DNA from: Paenibacillus castaneae
GTDB lineage: Bacteria; Bacillota; Bacilli; Paenibacillales; Paenibacillaceae
Direction of reading: 5' to 3'
DNA length: 64,000 nucleotides
Assembly (NCBI RefSeq): GCF_002884445.1
Contig: NZ_KZ614144.1
Span: 4,942,094-5,006,093, forward strand
Part shown: in pieces, positions 63,435-64,000 of the stretch
Position numbering within the stretch: the stretch's first letter is position 1
How the letters are laid out: each line of letters starts with the position of its first letter
Position numbers and translations under genes: made by a program
The notes under the pieces: model-generated
What the model saw: the letters and a program-made list of their open reading frames with translations, nothing else
The model's database searches: none
Told to the model about the DNA's origin: nothing

Positions 63435-64000
63435 TTAAAGCTGTTTGCTTTGCACTTCTTCGAGTCTAATGACACGCGTATGCTGTGTATGGCTCCACTT
63501 CTTGTTGTTTTGCGTAAAGAAAGCATGCACCGTAATTGGCCACCAAGATAAGGTGAACAGCAAAAAGGTAGGAATTCGCAAATACAGCTTCCACGATACC
63601 TTCGCCATATACATAGACAAAGGAATCTGAATGAACACATAGGCCATGTACGGAATGGTGAACCATAGCGGCAGCATATTGTACACAGAGGTTACATTAT
63701 CGCCGCCCGACAATATAATATCGCCCCAGACGACCGTTGCAATAAAGAAACCAGCCAAATAATTATAAGCATTAAAAACATAAAGAGCTGCGTCAATCTT
63801 AGTCATGCTGCGTTCCTTGATGCCCTGCCATAGGAGCGGCAGCATATATTTGCGGGTCACATCGAAATGACCCTGCATCCAGCGCAGCCGCTGACGTGCA
63901 GAAGCCTGGAATGTGATCGGCTTCTCGTCAAACACCTTCGCTTCGAAATTAAACTTCGGATAAATCCCCTTCTTAATGCAGCGCATCGTAAATTCCAAAT
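63435..64000 (-). CDS. Membrane glycosyltransferase family 2 protein, C-terminal part; 5' end lies beyond the right edge
   Basis: The last 188 codons of a processive-type GT2 enzyme. The acceptor-site motif Q-x-x-R-W is seen in ASARQRLRWMQGHFDVTRKY near the left end of the visible protein, followed by about four hydrophobic segments and a charged tail (RVIRLEEVQSKQL). This matches N-acetylglucosaminyl- or hyaluronan/cellulose-synthase-like enzymes. The visible ATG at 63998 is not the start, since the GT domain proper must precede it. The polymer made is unknown. Confidence 0.85.
   Translation of the reverse strand, partial: LEFTMRCIKKGIYPKFNFEAKVFDEKPITFQASARQRLRWMQGHFDVTRKYMLPLLWQGIKERSMTKIDAALYVFNAYNYLAGFFIATVVWGDIILSGGDNVTSVYNMLPLWFTIPYMAYVFIQIPLSMYMAKVSWKLYLRIPTFLLFTLSWWPITVHAFFTQNNKKWSHTQHTRVIRLEEVQSKQL

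Overview
The window looks like chromosome of a Gram-positive, spore-forming, polysaccharide-degrading member of the Paenibacillaceae, most likely Paenibacillus. Support: strong AGGAGG-type ribosome binding sites, many AraC-type regulators and Gfo/Idh/MocA oxidoreductases, a YesM/YesN-like two-component pair beside a CUT1 sugar ABC transporter, SLH-anchored surface proteins, SigI/RsgI, an ilv-leu operon led by a T-box, and an L20 leader before infC-rpmI-rplT.

Layout. 1-6.5 kb: uronate and sugar oxidation genes (5' part of uxaC, three Gfo/Idh oxidoreductases, two AraC regulators). 6.5-11.3 kb: a leftward operon (VOC protein, short-chain dehydrogenase, ThuA-like protein, aldo/keto reductase, GH9 glucanase). 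11.3-12 kb: an intergenic stretch with a rightward promoter, a tiny ORF and a terminator but no ordinary gene. 12-13.5 kb: a zinc-starvation unit (COG0523 GTPase plus zinc-free L33) behind Zur-type palindromes. 13.6-16.8 kb: two translationally coupled Gfo/Idh genes divergent from an AraC regulator. 16.9-18.6 kb: a marR-MFS efflux pair with a clear operator.

18.7-33 kb is the most remarkable part: four secreted proteins in one leftward cluster. Three are large multidomain proteins: a GH16 endo-beta-glucanase and two paralogous beta-helix proteins. All three end in the same near-identical cassette of Ig-like domain, cohesin, FIVAR, FIVAR and dockerin-like domain. The fourth is a small protein made only of a signal peptide, a different cohesin and three SLH repeats. 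This reads as a surface-anchored, cohesin/dockerin-based glucan-degrading complex in which each enzyme carries both halves of the docking pair. Just upstream lie a CUT1 ABC transporter (two permeases and a binding lipoprotein, no ATPase) and a YesM/YesN-type two-component system, which would import and sense the released oligosaccharides.

40-53 kb is mostly housekeeping: odhAB, a CE7 esterase, pepA-MFS, an orphan sporulation-type histidine kinase, sigI-rsgI with a SigI-like promoter, and a small cysteine-containing protein. 53-60.9 kb: a peroxiredoxin, then leuB and the T-box-led ilvB-ilvH-ilvC-leuA operon with large hairpins between cistrons. 60.9-64 kb: a GNAT acetyltransferase, a Gly/Tyr/Asn-rich repeat protein, infC(AUU start)-rpmI-rplT with an L20 leader, and the 3' part of a membrane glycosyltransferase. 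I see no rRNA, tRNA, CRISPR array, phage or insertion sequence. All family calls come from reading the translated sequence, not from searches.
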